Notes: generated by a model not told the origin, from the sequence alone. A DNA stretch of 64,000 bases from Pararhizobium sp. IMCC21322 (GCF_030758295.1 NZ_CP132335.1:2022412-2086411), one strand, 5' to 3'; numbered from the stretch's first letter, positions 20,951 to 30,982 are shown. Numbers and translations: made by a program.

Positions 20951-22363
20951 ATGTCAGCTGACCTGGTTGCACCGAATGCCGAACGCGGAGATTTTGAGAC
21001 AGTCGGCGCTGTTTTAAAGCAGCGCTTCGGTGAGCGATTTTCAACAGCGCAGGCTGTACGCGAGCAGCACGGGCATACAACAAGCTGGATAAAGAACCAG
21101 CCGCCTCAGGGGGTGGTCTTTGTTGAAACGACTGAAGATGTATCCGATGTCGTGTCCATTTGTGCGGATCATAATATTCCCATCATCCCTTATGGAACCG
21201 GCACGTCGCTTGAAGGCCATGTGAATGCACCGGAAGGCGGCGTGTCGCTGGACATGTCCAGAATGAACCGTGTGCTGAAAGTAAACGCGGAAGATCTGGA
21301 CTGTGTGGTTGAACCGGGTGTGACCCGCAAACAATTGAATGATCATCTTCGCGACACCGGGCTGTTCTTCCCGATTGATCCAGGCGCTGATGCCAGCCTA
21401 GGTGGCATGGCGGCTACCAGGGCCTCTGGCACCAATGCGGTGCGCTATGGCACGATGCGCGACAATGTTATCAATCTCACGGCTGTCCTGCCGGATGGCC
21501 GGATTTTGAAAACCGGCAATCGGGCCCGCAAAAGCTCTGCGGGTTACGATCTTGCCAGATTGCTGATCGGCTCTGAAGGTACGTTGGGCATCATCACGGA
21601 ACTGACCCTGAAATTGCAGGGCATCCCGCAGGCGATTTCAGGCGGCGTCTGTCCCTTCCCGACCATTGAGGACGCCTGTAACGCTGTGATTCAAACCATC
21701 CAGTATGGCATTCCGGTGGCCCGGATTGAGTTTCTCGACACCCTTCAGGTGAAAGCCTGCAATGCCTATTCCAATTTGCATTTGAGTGAACAACCAACCT
21801 TGTTCCTCGAGTTTCACGGCAGCGATGCGGGCGTTGCTGAACAGGCGGAAATGTTTGGCGAAATTGCAGACGACTGCAATGGCGGCGCGTTTGTCTGGAC
21901 GGCGCAGGCAGAAGAACGGACCAAACTTTGGCAGGCGCGTCATGATGCTTATTGGGCGTCGATTGGATTGCGCTCCGGCTGCGAGGGTATCTCAACGGAT
22001 GTCTGTGTGCCGATCTCCCGTCTTGCGGAATGCGTCACGGAAACGTTTCATGACATTGAGGAAATGGAACTTGTGGCCCCCATGGTTGGACATGCGGGCG
22101 ATGGAAATTTCCACGTGCTGGTCTTGCTGGATATGGATGATGCCGATGAAGTGGCGCGCGCCGCCACATTTGTATCAAAGCTGAACAGGCGCGCAATTGC
22201 GATGGATGGTACTTGCACCGGCGAGCATGGCATAGGCCAGGGAAAGATGCCCTATCTTGAGGCCGAAATAGGACATGGGGTTGATCTGATCCGCCAAATT
22301 AAAGCCGCTATCGATCCGCAGAATATCATGAACCCTGGGAAAATCGTGTCTCAGGTAAAATAG
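20951..22363 (+). CDS. FAD-linked oxidase, D-lactate dehydrogenase/GlcD type
   Basis: Flavoenzyme of 470 residues that oxidises a D-2-hydroxy acid, probably D-lactate or glycolate. The PCMH-type FAD domain shows IPYGTGTSLEGHVNAP and VEPGVTRKQLNDHL, then PGADASLGGMAATRASGTNAV; the C-terminal oxidase domain contains GHAGDGNFHVLV and ends with CTGEHGIGQGK and ALDPQNIMNPGK-like AIDPQNIMNPGK. AGGATAAG stands before the ATG. It is transcribed away from the ClC gene. The precise substrate is not determinable from sequence alone. Confidence 0.9.
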   Translation: MSADLVAPNAERGDFETVGAVLKQRFGERFSTAQAVREQHGHTTSWIKNQPPQGVVFVETTEDVSDVVSICADHNIPIIPYGTGTSLEGHVNAPEGGVSLDMSRMNRVLKVNAEDLDCVVEPGVTRKQLNDHLRDTGLFFPIDPGADASLGGMAATRASGTNAVRYGTMRDNVINLTAVLPDGRILKTGNRARKSSAGYDLARLLIGSEGTLGIITELTLKLQGIPQAISGGVCPFPTIEDACNAVIQTIQYGIPVARIEFLDTLQVKACNAYSNLHLSEQPTLFLEFHGSDAGVAEQAEMFGEIADDCNGGAFVWTAQAEERTKLWQARHDAYWASIGLRSGCEGISTDVCVPISRLAECVTETFHDIEEMELVAPMVGHAGDGNFHVLVLLDMDDADEVARAATFVSKLNRRAIAMDGTCTGEHGIGQGKMPYLEAEIGHGVDLIRQIKAAIDPQNIMNPGKIVSQVK

Positions 22364-22495
22364 TGCCAGCCAATTGATCTTGCAGGCCGAAACTGTCCCA
22401 TTTGTATGCGGATAAGCAAAGAAATCGGTTGAATTCGATATGAGGCGTCTTAACGTGGTGCAAGCGTCTTTCACCGGCACCTTTGGAGCGCTGCC

Positions 22496-25400
22496 CTGAA
22501 TAAATTATACATCTTCGTTGGAAGTTTTATCATTCTGATCCTTGTGGGCGGGTTGATAGGACCGTTTTTTATCGACTGGACTGCCTATCGGCAGATTTTT
22601 GAAGATGAGGCCTCCAAGGCGCTCGGGCATCCGGTGCGTGTAACCGGCGCAGCTGACGCCCGATTTCTGCCAATGCCGGCCATCACCTTTACCGATGTGC
22701 GCGTTGGCGAATCGGAAGGCGAAGCACTTGCGCGGATTGACGAAATTCGCGTGAGAATGGAACTGATGCCACTGCTGCGTGGCGAAATCCATATCACGGA
22801 TTTGGTTGCGGAACGGCCCGTCGTTTCCGCCGCTATCGACGATTCTGGTCGTCTGGACTGGCTTTTGACTACAGATAATCGGACCCCGATTGATCCCGAC
22901 AAGGTAATTTTCAACAGTGTGCGGGTTTCAAATGGGACCTTGCGGCTGATTGACGGTCGGCGTGACAATCTGTGGCAGTTGGACGATGTGAATTTTGAAG
23001 GCAATGCCCGCTCGTTGCTGGGCCCTTTCCGTGTTGAGGGTGGCTTCACTTATGAGGGGCAGCCCAATTCGTTCCGCGTTGCCACTGGCCGAACAGATGA
23101 TCTGGGCAATTTGCGTGTCACCTTGCAGGTCAATCCGCTTGAAACGCCCGTGTCTCTGGCGCTTGATGGAATATTGTCGAACTCCGAAGGCGGCCCGGTC
23201 TATGAGGGCACCTATACTTTCAGTGCCTATGCCGCGGAGGAAGAGGATGATGCGCCACGAGAAGAGCCTCCAATCCGCTCACAGGGCCGCTATTCGCTGA
23301 CCTCCGCCGATTTGGAATTGCCTGAATTTATCATTGCCATGGGCCCGCCAAGTCTTGCTTCCACTCTGGAAGGGACAGGACGTATTCTGTTCGGCGACAC
23401 GCCGAGCTTTGATTTGAGCCTGCGCACGGATCAAATTGATCTGGACCGTTCCATCGGACGCGGCCCCTCCGAGCCGGCACGACCATCTCAGGTATCTGCC
23501 CTGCTCGGTCAGCTGGCTTTGGCAACACCAACGGAATTGGGAGTCGCTGGACGTTTGCGAATGGATGTCGGCTCAATTGTTTTGGGCGGCAGTATTGTGG
23601 AACGGCTTGCCCTCGACGCTTCAAATGATCGGGGCGGCTGGCAGATTGACAAATTTGAGGCACGGTTTCCCGGCAGGACGGCCTTCATAGCGTCCGGGCG
23701 TGTTGCGCGAAACGAGGAAACTCGGACACCGCAATTTGATGGATTTATGCGCGTTGCTTCTCTGGAGCCGGGGAACTTTGCCGTCTGGGCACGGCCAGAT
23801 CAACCAGTACCGGGTACGCCGCCGCCAGCAGTGCAATTTGAAGCGCGTACCGAATTTGGCCGCGAGCATCTGGTTCTGGAAGAAATCACGGGTACGCTTG
23901 GAAACGACGCCCTGTCCGGTAATCTGGATTTGAGAACGCCTCTGGGTGCACGCAGCCAATTGGATATGACCATTGATGCAGAACTGCTGGATCTGGACGC
24001 CATCAATGATCTGACCCGGCTTCTGTCTGGCCGCGATGCGGTTGCAGCTGCAGCTGTCACGGACAATGTGTCACTGAACCTGCATGCAAACCGGCTGGTC
24101 AGCGAAGGCGTGAATGCACGTGACGTCATCGTTGAAGCGTCACTGGCAGACGAAGTGCTGGAGTTAAAACGTTTTCAGATTGACGCCGTTGCCGGTGCTA
24201 ATATTACAGCCATTGGACGGCTGGAAAACGTGTTCAGCAGTCCGATTGGCACAATGACTGCCGAGCTTGAGGCACCGGATTTGTCTGGCCTGCTGCGGCT
24301 TATGACACCCTATCTGGAAGATCTGCCAGTCTTCAATGCGATCACCATTGCCGCGCCTGCTTTGGCTCCGGCAGATCTGGATATTCGCTTTTCCTCTGAA
24401 ACAAAAGCAGAAGGCATTCAGGCCAATCTTCAGCTGGGTGGAACAGCTGGCGGGTCCCCGCTGTCTTTCAAGGGCGAGTTCAATGGTCGTCCTGACGTGA
24501 TGGAAAGTGGCGAAGTGACCTTCACATTGGCCGCTGATTCAGAGGATTCCGCACAATTGCTGCGGCAATTCTCAATCCCGGCTGAGCCAACTTTGGAGCC
24601 GGTTTTCGGGGCGTTGAGCATGTCCGGTCAAGGGTCGCTGGATGCAGGAATATTCTCCAGTCTGATCGCCGATCTTGCTGGCACGCGCATAAATGCTGAA
24701 GGTTTTATCCGCCCCGGCAACGGCGCAGCCCTTGGATTTGACGGGTCGTTGACCCTGAAAACGAATGCGGTCAATCCGCTGTTGAAGATGGCAGGCATCA
24801 CCTTCGCCGGCGCTTTGCAGAGCGAAGTGGGACTGGTCAGAGACCTGCCGCTGGAATTGGCCGGTCAGATCAGCCTGGATGGTGCGCGAATGGACGCGGA
24901 AATTTCCAGCGCCAGAATTGACGGCGAGGATATCACGGGAAGCGGAACACTGGATTTGTCAGACGACACCCCCAGTCTTGTCGGCGATTTTTCAGTGGAT
25001 CGGCTGAGCTTGCCGTGGCTGCTGTCACTTGGTCTTGGAGAAGACCCGCTGGCAATTGTCATTGACGAAACAATCTGGTCCGAAAATCCGTTCAACGTGA
25101 CAGCCCTTCGTGATTTGGAACTGGCAGTTGGATTGCGGGCAAAAATCATTGAGTTATCAGATCGCCTGGTTGCTGACTCTGGTGGTGTGACCTTGACCGC
25201 GCGCACCGGTAGCCTGGGTGTAGAGATAATCGAGGCGGGCTTTGCAGGTGGTCTTCTGTCAAGCGTCATCAACATTCGCAACACGCTTGGCTCGGTCGTC
25301 TTGGATGGTCGGGTGAGATTGCAGGAAGCTGCTCTGGAAGAACTGGTCTGGCGTCCCGAAGGCCGCGCTTCTGCCTTGGGTGGACTGAATTTCTCGGCCA

Positions 25401-26071
25401 ATTTCGAAGGCAATGGCGACACCATGAAGGAGCTTGTCTCCAGCCTGACAGGCGGTGGTACTCTGCTGGTTGAAAACGGCGAGTTTCGCAGCATCAACCC
25501 TTTGGCCTTCAAAAAAACCATGAGGGCGGTGGATGCCGGGCTTGAACTTGAAGAAGAGAAAATCACCGAGGAATTCCTGAAGCACATCAATGATGGTGTG
25601 CTGCCCTTCAATTCTGCGGAAGGCGTGTTCTCCATCGTCTCCGGTTCTGTCCGCGCGGGTTCAGTCTCTGTAGATGCCGGGGAGGCGTCGGCGCTTGGCG
25701 GCGGCACAATTGATCTCATCAACTTGTTGCTTGAAAGCGACTGGACCTTGCGAATGGACCCAGGCACTGAAGCTGTTATTGGCGCTGAACCTCAGATCGA
25801 CATCAGCTTTGGTGGCACTTTGGAAAACCCCGAACGTGAGTTTGATGTCTCAGCTTTGACAGGTTTTCTGACCCTGCGGGAATTCGAGCGCGAAGTGGCG
25901 CGTATTGAAAATCAGGAAGAAGACATTCTGGAAAAGGAATGGTTTGGACGTCAACTGCGCATGTTGCGTGAACGCCGCCAGAAGCGTGAGGCCGCAAATG
26001 CTGTGCCGCCAGCGCCTCAAATCAATCTGGAAAACCAGATTCGCGATGCGTTGCAGAATCCGCTCCAATAA
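22496..26071 (+). CDS. AsmA family protein, probable CTG start
   Basis: Very long envelope protein (1191 residues from this start) of the AsmA/TamB-like group thought to take part in phospholipid transport and outer membrane assembly. It has one N-terminal membrane segment and then a long beta-rich periplasmic part ending in an AsmA C-terminal domain (LTGGGTLLVENGEF) and a coiled tail. The first ordinary start, GTG 22544, falls inside the membrane segment and has no ribosome binding site. The frame is open upstream, contains no ATG, GTG or TTG, and has CTG at 22496 seven bases after GGAG (22485-22488). This restores LNKLYIFVGSFIILILVGG, a normal AsmA N-terminus. Confidence 0.85.
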   Translation: MNKLYIFVGSFIILILVGGLIGPFFIDWTAYRQIFEDEASKALGHPVRVTGAADARFLPMPAITFTDVRVGESEGEALARIDEIRVRMELMPLLRGEIHITDLVAERPVVSAAIDDSGRLDWLLTTDNRTPIDPDKVIFNSVRVSNGTLRLIDGRRDNLWQLDDVNFEGNARSLLGPFRVEGGFTYEGQPNSFRVATGRTDDLGNLRVTLQVNPLETPVSLALDGILSNSEGGPVYEGTYTFSAYAAEEEDDAPREEPPIRSQGRYSLTSADLELPEFIIAMGPPSLASTLEGTGRILFGDTPSFDLSLRTDQIDLDRSIGRGPSEPARPSQVSALLGQLALATPTELGVAGRLRMDVGSIVLGGSIVERLALDASNDRGGWQIDKFEARFPGRTAFIASGRVARNEETRTPQFDGFMRVASLEPGNFAVWARPDQPVPGTPPPAVQFEARTEFGREHLVLEEITGTLGNDALSGNLDLRTPLGARSQLDMTIDAELLDLDAINDLTRLLSGRDAVAAAAVTDNVSLNLHANRLVSEGVNARDVIVEASLADEVLELKRFQIDAVAGANITAIGRLENVFSSPIGTMTAELEAPDLSGLLRLMTPYLEDLPVFNAITIAAPALAPADLDIRFSSETKAEGIQANLQLGGTAGGSPLSFKGEFNGRPDVMESGEVTFTLAADSEDSAQLLRQFSIPAEPTLEPVFGALSMSGQGSLDAGIFSSLIADLAGTRINAEGFIRPGNGAALGFDGSLTLKTNAVNPLLKMAGITFAGALQSEVGLVRDLPLELAGQISLDGARMDAEISSARIDGEDITGSGTLDLSDDTPSLVGDFSVDRLSLPWLLSLGLGEDPLAIVIDETIWSENPFNVTALRDLELAVGLRAKIIELSDRLVADSGGVTLTARTGSLGVEIIEAGFAGGLLSSVINIRNTLGSVVLDGRVRLQEAALEELVWRPEGRASALGGLNFSANFEGNGDTMKELVSSLTGGGTLLVENGEFRSINPLAFKKTMRAVDAGLELEEEKITEEFLKHINDGVLPFNSAEGVFSIVSGSVRAGSVSVDAGEASALGGGTIDLINLLLESDWTLRMDPGTEAVIGAEPQIDISFGGTLENPEREFDVSALTGFLTLREFEREVARIENQEEDILEKEWFGRQLRMLRERRQKREAANAVPPAPQINLENQIRDALQNPLQ

Positions 26072-26084
26072 CCAGCTTTACTGA

Positions 26085-26324
26085 TCACCGCGCCGCGCCG
26101 CTTTCCTGCTGATAATAGCGCAACACCATCACCCGGATGGCACTGGACAGATTTTCTGACGGTAGATCAGTCAGACCAGCGGTACGGGCCTCATCAATCT
26201 CCCGGATTAAGGATTGCAGCGATACATCGCGTTCGCGTGCAATGTGCTGCAGCCCATTCCAGAAAGCATCCTCAAGAGAGATGCTTGTGCGGTGGCCCTC
26301 AATGGAAATCGAGTGCTTTTTCAA
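26085..26324 (-). CDS. ribbon-helix-helix domain protein
   Basis: Small protein of 79 residues. The start KKHSISIEGHRTSISLEDAFWNGL has the beta strand followed by helices of the alphaproteobacterial ribbon-helix-helix family (RHH_4), with ARERDVSLQSLIREID as helix two. Such proteins are usually DNA-binding or partner-binding; the target is unknown. It lies six bases after fumC on the same strand, so it is likely co-transcribed. Confidence 0.8.
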   Translation of the reverse strand: MKKHSISIEGHRTSISLEDAFWNGLQHIARERDVSLQSLIREIDEARTAGLTDLPSENLSSAIRVMVLRYYQQESGAAR

Positions 26325-26330
26325 GACACA

Positions 26331-27722
26331 TCATCCCGGCGAGATCATCTTCGAAGGCACGACAATCTCATCATATTCCGCTTCCGTCACAAGTCCGGTC
26401 GCCAGCGTCTCCTCTTTCAGCGTGGTGCCGTTCTTGTGGGCTGTTTTGGCGATTTTCGCTGCATTGTCATAGCCGATTTTTGGCGCCAGTGCCGTGACCA
26501 GCATCAGTGAGCGTTCCAGCCCGCTTTGAATGTTTTCCAGCCTTGGCTCCAGGCCAACAACACAATTGTCAGCAAAGGAAACCGCCGCATCGGACATCAG
26601 GCGGACGGATTGAAGGAAATTATAGGCCATCACAGGGTTGAAGACATTCAATTCGAAATGGCCCTGACTGCCGGCAAAGGTCAGCGCTGCATTATTGCCG
26701 AAAATCTGCACACAGACTTGCGTCAAGGCTTCGCATTGTGTCGGGTTGACCTTGCCCGGCATGATGGATGATCCGGGCTCATTTTCCGGAAGTGACAACT
26801 CGCCAAGGCCGGCACGCGGGCCAGAGCCTAAAAAGCGGATATCATTGGCGATTTTAAACAGCGAAGCGGCAACGGTGTTGATCGCGCCATGAGAAAAGAC
26901 CATCGCATCATGGGCGGCCAGGGCCTCAAACTTATTGGGTGCGGTGGTGAACTTCATGCCGGTAATACTGGCAATCTCGTCAGCCACTTTTTCCGCAAAA
27001 CCAATGGGTGCATTCAGCCCTGTACCAACGGCAGTGCCGCCTTGCGCCAGCTCCATCAGCTTGGGCATGGCGCTTGTGATGCGTTCAATGCCATTATCAA
27101 GTTGCTGCACATAGGCGGAAAATTCCTGACCCAGTGTCAGGGGCGTTGCGTCCTGCGTATGGGTTCGGCCAATCTTGATGATCTTGTCCCAGGCCTGTGC
27201 CTTGTCATTCAGCGCATTGCGCAATTGCTGCAGGGCAGGGAGCAAACGATGCTCGATTTCCTCAGCGCAGGCCACATGCATAGCAGTGGGGAATGTGTCA
27301 TTGGAGGATTGCGACATGTTGCAGTGATCATTGGGATGCACAGGTTTTTTGGACCCCATCTCACCGCCCAGAATTTCGATGGCGCGGTTGGAAATCACTT
27401 CATTGGCATTCATATTGGATTGGGTGCCGGAACCGGTCTGCCAGACCACAAGCGGGAAATGAGCGTTCAGCTTGCCTTCAATAACTTCCTGCGCCGCAGT
27501 CACAATGGCATCGCCAAGTTTTGGATCGAGCCGATCCAGCGACATATTGGCCCGCGCTGCAGCCTGTTTGACAATACCAAGCGCCCGAACAATTGGCTCT
27601 GGCTGTTTTTCCCAGCCGATTTTGAAATTACCAAGAGACCGTTGCGCCTGTGCGCCCCAATACCGGTCGCTCTGGACTTCAATCGGGCCAAACGTATCAG
27701 ATTCCGTACGTGTTGCGGTCAT
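26331..27722 (-). CDS. fumC: fumarate hydratase, class II
   Basis: Iron-independent TCA cycle enzyme interconverting fumarate and malate. The signature [15 protein letters not shown] is near residue 315, with [18 protein letters not shown] near 100 and [19 protein letters not shown] near 130 holding the catalytic His and substrate residues. I choose ATG 27722 (463 residues), which gives the usual [13 protein letters not shown] start; an ATG four codons upstream is also open. sspB lies 34 bases upstream on the same strand. Confidence 0.96.
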   Translation of the reverse strand: MTATRTESDTFGPIEVQSDRYWGAQAQRSLGNFKIGWEKQPEPIVRALGIVKQAAARANMSLDRLDPKLGDAIVTAAQEVIEGKLNAHFPLVVWQTGSGTQSNMNANEVISNRAIEILGGEMGSKKPVHPNDHCNMSQSSNDTFPTAMHVACAEEIEHRLLPALQQLRNALNDKAQAWDKIIKIGRTHTQDATPLTLGQEFSAYVQQLDNGIERITSAMPKLMELAQGGTAVGTGLNAPIGFAEKVADEIASITGMKFTTAPNKFEALAAHDAMVFSHGAINTVAASLFKIANDIRFLGSGPRAGLGELSLPENEPGSSIMPGKVNPTQCEALTQVCVQIFGNNAALTFAGSQGHFELNVFNPVMAYNFLQSVRLMSDAAVSFADNCVVGLEPRLENIQSGLERSLMLVTALAPKIGYDNAAKIAKTAHKNGTTLKEETLATGLVTEAEYDEIVVPSKMISPG

Positions 27723-27756
27723 GGCGTGTTCCATCCAGTCATATAATCAGTGAAAA

Positions 27757-28473
27757 TCAGTTCTTTTTGCGGAAGGAGTCCAGCGAAACAACATCAGCGC
27801 CTTTGGTGTCGTCCTCATCAGTCACATCATCACCCTCAACGTCGGGCAGGTCTGACGGCTCACCATCTGCGTCTTCGTCATTGTCGGCTTCCGCCGTGGC
27901 CTTGGCGGCTTCCTCAGTCTCGCGCTTGGCAGCTTCTTCTGCCATGCGCGCCGCTTCTTCGCGCTGCTTTTCCCGCTCGCTTGGGAGCATTGGACGGGTG
28001 GCATGCAATTCTTCTACCTGAGCCGGGGCCGTTGGCACTGCAGCCAGCTCAACAGCATCGCTGCCTTCGCCTGCAACATCGTCATTTGTCTCAGCATCTT
28101 CATCTGCCGATTTGGCCATTTCAGGATCAAACTGAAGACCGAATTGCACCGACGGGTCATAAAACGCCTTGATGGCGGCAAAGGGAACATGCAGGCGTTC
28201 GGGAATGGCATTGAAGGACAAGCCAATCTCGAACGATTGCTCACCAACAATCAGATCCCAAAATTGGTGCTGCAGCACAATCGTCATTTCTTCAGAGTAT
28301 TGAGACTTGAGCCGGTTGGAGATTCGCACCCCCGTTGCCGTGGTGCTGAAGGTGATGAAAAAATGGTGTTCGCCGGGAAGGCCGGTCTGAGAGACTTCCA
28401 CAAGGAGTTTCCGAAGCATTCCGCGCAGCGCCTCCTGCGCCAGCACGTCGTAACGGATCATGTCTTTTGCCAT
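27757..28473 (-). CDS. sspB: SspB-like ClpXP adaptor
   Basis: Adaptor that grips ssrA-tagged proteins and hands them to the ClpXP protease. The 238 residues start with an alpha-type SspB fold (MIRYDVLAQEALRGMLRKLL, then HHFFITFSTTATGVRIS and MTIVLQHQFWDLIV) and end in a long acidic, Glu/Ala-rich tail expected to be disordered with a terminal ClpX-binding motif. ATG 28473 has GGAG ten bases upstream; the frame stays open to 28644 across non-SspB sequence. The ssrA gene lies just upstream on the same strand, so tag and tag receptor are neighbours. Confidence 0.9.
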   Translation of the reverse strand: MAKDMIRYDVLAQEALRGMLRKLLVEVSQTGLPGEHHFFITFSTTATGVRISNRLKSQYSEEMTIVLQHQFWDLIVGEQSFEIGLSFNAIPERLHVPFAAIKAFYDPSVQFGLQFDPEMAKSADEDAETNDDVAGEGSDAVELAAVPTAPAQVEELHATRPMLPSEREKQREEAARMAEEAAKRETEEAAKATAEADNDEDADGEPSDLPDVEGDDVTDEDDTKGADVVSLDSFRKKN

Positions 28474-28589
28474 AGGAATCGCAGCTCCGGTGTTCGCCCA
28501 GTTACCAAGGTGATAAAGCGTCACTGCGGGGTAGGGCAAGAGCCTAATGGAGATATTGCAGTTACGGCACGACCGATCCGGAAATGCGG

Positions 28590-28936
28590 ACACGGATAAG
28601 TGGAGGCTTCTGTTGCCAGGTGCCTCCGAACCCCGCCAGTTCATGCGAATGAACTGGGCTTCAGTTGAAGTTGTCGAACCGCATTACGCAGCCAGACGAA
28701 CCTCCGCATAGTTGTCATTTGCAACTACTAAAATGGTCCGATATCGGTGGTACCATGCCGAGCGAAAACACAATTTTTACACCCTCGTCGAAGCTGTTTC
28801 GCCCCCGCCGAAGCACACTTGCACTGAATCACATACATTGTGTCAAATGCGCTTTGGTGGAGGCGCCGGGTACCGCCCCCGGGTCCGAGTAGCTTATTAC
28901 AGAGGCCATTTATCGCCATAGTCGGCTTGCACCGAC
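28590..28936 (-). ncRNA. ssrA: transfer-messenger RNA, permuted two-piece alpha type
   Basis: On the minus strand the acceptor piece comes first and ends in CGCCTCC-ACCA at 28865-28855, preceded by a T-arm with five-base stem CCGGG/CCCGG and a seven-base loop. After a 48-base spacer the coding piece begins GGGGGCG at 28806-28800, which pairs with CGCCTCC to form the acceptor stem, and goes on AAACAGCTTCGACGAGGG. The resume codon GCA is at 28722; the frame to the TAA at 28686-28684 reads ANDNYAEVRLAA. Hairpins follow, the last at 28602-28627. The outer ends are estimates. It rescues stalled ribosomes and tags the products. Confidence 0.92.
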
Positions 28937-29118
28937 AAAAGGAGATATAACAACTAAGCGGCGTTCTTTAAAGGCCTGTCATCAGGACAGTGCAAAACTC
29001 CTGTATAAACAAAACAGGTTCTGACGCGCTGCTCGCGGAAATGTGCATTGCAAGTGAACTGTGGATTTCTTTTATTGTTGCGGAAATCAGTCATCACTTC
29101 AGCAGATCGGGAATCGAC

Positions 29119-29598
29119 ATGCCCTCATTCAACCGCCGCAACTTCTTGACCCTCACAGCCTCTGCAGCCGTGGCTGCATCGCTGGGCCTTATTTCCAGCA
29201 GCGCCTTTGCCGCCAAGCCAGACATCTTTACCGGCCTGGTTAAAGGTGTCGCCGTTGCGGGTTACGATCCGGTCGCCTATTTCACCCAAGGCAAGCCTGT
29301 TAAAGGCAGCACAGAGCACAGCCTTTCGCATGAAGGCGCGGAATGGCGTTTTTCCAGCGCTGACAACAAAACCATGTTCGAGGCCAATCCAGCCAGATAT
29401 GCCCCACAATATGGCGGCTATTGCGCTTATGCTGTGTCACAGGGCTACACTGCCAAGGGCGAGCCTGATGTCTGGAAAGTCGTCGATGACAAGCTTTATC
29501 TGAATTTCAGCCGTGGTGTTCAGCGCCGCTGGGAAAAAGACATTCCGGGCCACATCGTACAAGGCGATGGCAACTGGCCAACAGTTCTGAATAATTGA
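29119..29598 (+). CDS. exported YHS domain protein
   Basis: Protein of 159 residues with a twin-arginine-like signal (FNRRNFLTLTASAAVAASLG, then SSAFA). The mature part holds a YHS domain: AVAGYDPVAYFTQGKPVKG, WRFSSADNKTMFEANPARYAPQYGGYCAYAVSQG. Similar proteins occur alone in many proteobacteria; a metal-binding role is suspected for YHS domains but unproven. ATG 29119 is chosen because the upstream open frame (to 28990) has no similarity and the signal peptide begins here. A tandem 15-base repeat starts in its stop codon. Confidence 0.85.
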   Translation: MPSFNRRNFLTLTASAAVAASLGLISSSAFAAKPDIFTGLVKGVAVAGYDPVAYFTQGKPVKGSTEHSLSHEGAEWRFSSADNKTMFEANPARYAPQYGGYCAYAVSQGYTAKGEPDVWKVVDDKLYLNFSRGVQRRWEKDIPGHIVQGDGNWPTVLNN

Positions 29599-29655
29599 GT
29601 TTTGGCCAACTGAGTTTTGGCCAACTGAGTTTTGGCCAACTGAGTTTAAACTAAC
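29596..29655. repeat. 15-bp tandem repeat, four units
   Basis: The unit TGAGTTTTGGCCAAC occurs three times exactly (29596-29640) and a fourth time with changes (29641-29655). The first TGA is the stop codon of the YHS gene, and because 15 is divisible by three every unit repeats that stop in the same frame. Each unit holds the palindrome TTGGCCAA. Probably a replication-slippage product. Confidence 0.9.
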
Positions 29656-29687
29656 TGATCCTCCAAAGATCTTATCAGCAGCAATGG

Positions 29688-30191
29688 CTACGGATTCCGG
29701 TCAAACACCAGAAACGTAGCCATTGCTGTATCTTTTGCGCCTTGCGGCAACTTTTGACTGTCGCTCTTTATCCAGTCCTGCTCTGAAAGGCCGGGGAAGA
29801 ACGTATCCCCCTCGGGCTCAATATGTATGCGCGTTAAGTAAATGCGAGAGGCCAGGGGCAGGGCCTGTGCATAAATCTCGCCGCCACCGATAATCATGAT
29901 TTCAGCCGCGTTGCCAGCAAGCTCCAGTGCCGCGTCCAAAGTGGCCGCAACATCCACCCCGTCAGCCTGCCAGTCCGAATTACGCGTCACCACAATATTT
30001 TGACGGCCCGGAAGCGGGCGACCAATCGACTCAAACGTTTTTCGGCCCATGACAATCGGTTTTCCGCTTGTGATGGCTTTAAAGTTCTTCAAATCACCCG
30101 ACACATGCCAGGGCATCTCGCCCTGATGGCCGATCACGTTGTTTTCAGCCGCGGCTACAACAATGCTGATTTTCGAACTATCGGAAATCAT
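29688..30191 (-). CDS. dfrA: dihydrofolate reductase
   Basis: NADPH-dependent reduction of dihydrofolate, which regenerates the cofactor used by thymidylate synthase. The 167 residues show [21 protein letters not shown], then [20 protein letters not shown] and the [14 protein letters not shown] nucleotide motif, all in order; an Asp/Glu for proton transfer is in the GDLKNFKA helix. The start overlaps the thyA stop by four bases, so the two are translationally coupled. Confidence 0.95.
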   Translation of the reverse strand: MISDSSKISIVVAAAENNVIGHQGEMPWHVSGDLKNFKAITSGKPIVMGRKTFESIGRPLPGRQNIVVTRNSDWQADGVDVAATLDAALELAGNAAEIMIIGGGEIYAQALPLASRIYLTRIHIEPEGDTFFPGLSEQDWIKSDSQKLPQGAKDTAMATFLVFDRNP

Positions 30192-30982
30192 ACAGCAATC
30201 GGTGCCTTTATATGCGGGTGCGGGTCATAGCCGGTGATTTTAAAATCCTCGAACTGGAAGTCAAAGATCGAATCGCGGTCATTCAACAGGTTCAGTTTTG
30301 GCAGTGGTTTTGGTTCCCGGCCCAACTGCAATTCGGTCTGCTCCAGATGATTGAGATACAAATGCGCATCGCCCAGCGTATGGACAAAATCACCAACCTG
30401 CAGATTGCAGACTTCCGCAACCATATGGGTCAACAGGGCGTAAGACGCGATGTTAAACGGCACACCCAGAAAAATATCGGCGGACCGTTGATACAATTGG
30501 CAGGACAAGCGCCCGTCAGCCACATAAAACTGAAACAGACAATGGCACGGCGGCAGCGCCATTTCGGGCACATCTGCCGGGTTCCAGGCGCTGACAATCA
30601 ACCGGCGGCTGTCCGGATTGGTACGGATCATCTCAATCAACTGCGATATCTGATCAATCGTGCCGCCCTTATTATCGGGCCATGATCGCCATTGATGCCC
30701 ATAAACCGGCCCCAGATCACCAGCTTCATCAGCCCAGTCATCCCAGATCGAAACACGGTTTTCATTGAGATAGGCAATGTTTGTATCGCCGTTCAAAAAC
30801 CACAGCAATTCATAGATGATGGAGCGCAGATGCAGTTTCTTGGTGGTGACCAGCGGAAACCCTTTGGATAAATCAAAGCGCATTTGATGCCCGAACACCG
30901 ATTTTGTGCCGGTTCCGGTGCGATCTTCCTTGCTGTGCCCCGTGTCCACAACGCGTTGCATGAGATCAAGATATTGCTTCAC
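30188..30982 (-). CDS. thyA: thymidylate synthase
   Basis: Methylates dUMP to dTMP using methylene-tetrahydrofolate. The 264 residues include the catalytic cysteine in [23 protein letters not shown] before it, and [20 protein letters not shown] after it. The C-terminal end IKAPIAV closes the active site. It forms the classic thyA-dfrA pair. The promoter should lie in the 183-base gap shared with divergent glcB, in which I see no clear operator. Confidence 0.97.
   Translation of the reverse strand: MKQYLDLMQRVVDTGHSKEDRTGTGTKSVFGHQMRFDLSKGFPLVTTKKLHLRSIIYELLWFLNGDTNIAYLNENRVSIWDDWADEAGDLGPVYGHQWRSWPDNKGGTIDQISQLIEMIRTNPDSRRLIVSAWNPADVPEMALPPCHCLFQFYVADGRLSCQLYQRSADIFLGVPFNIASYALLTHMVAEVCNLQVGDFVHTLGDAHLYLNHLEQTELQLGREPKPLPKLNLLNDRDSIFDFQFEDFKITGYDPHPHIKAPIAV

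Noticed and set aside
28665-28921. Short plus-strand open frames upstream of the YHS gene
   Set aside because: They overlap the ssrA gene, which explains the conserved sequence on the other strand.
29596-29655. Possible CRISPR-like repeat
   Set aside because: The units are directly adjacent with no spacers and only 15 bases long.
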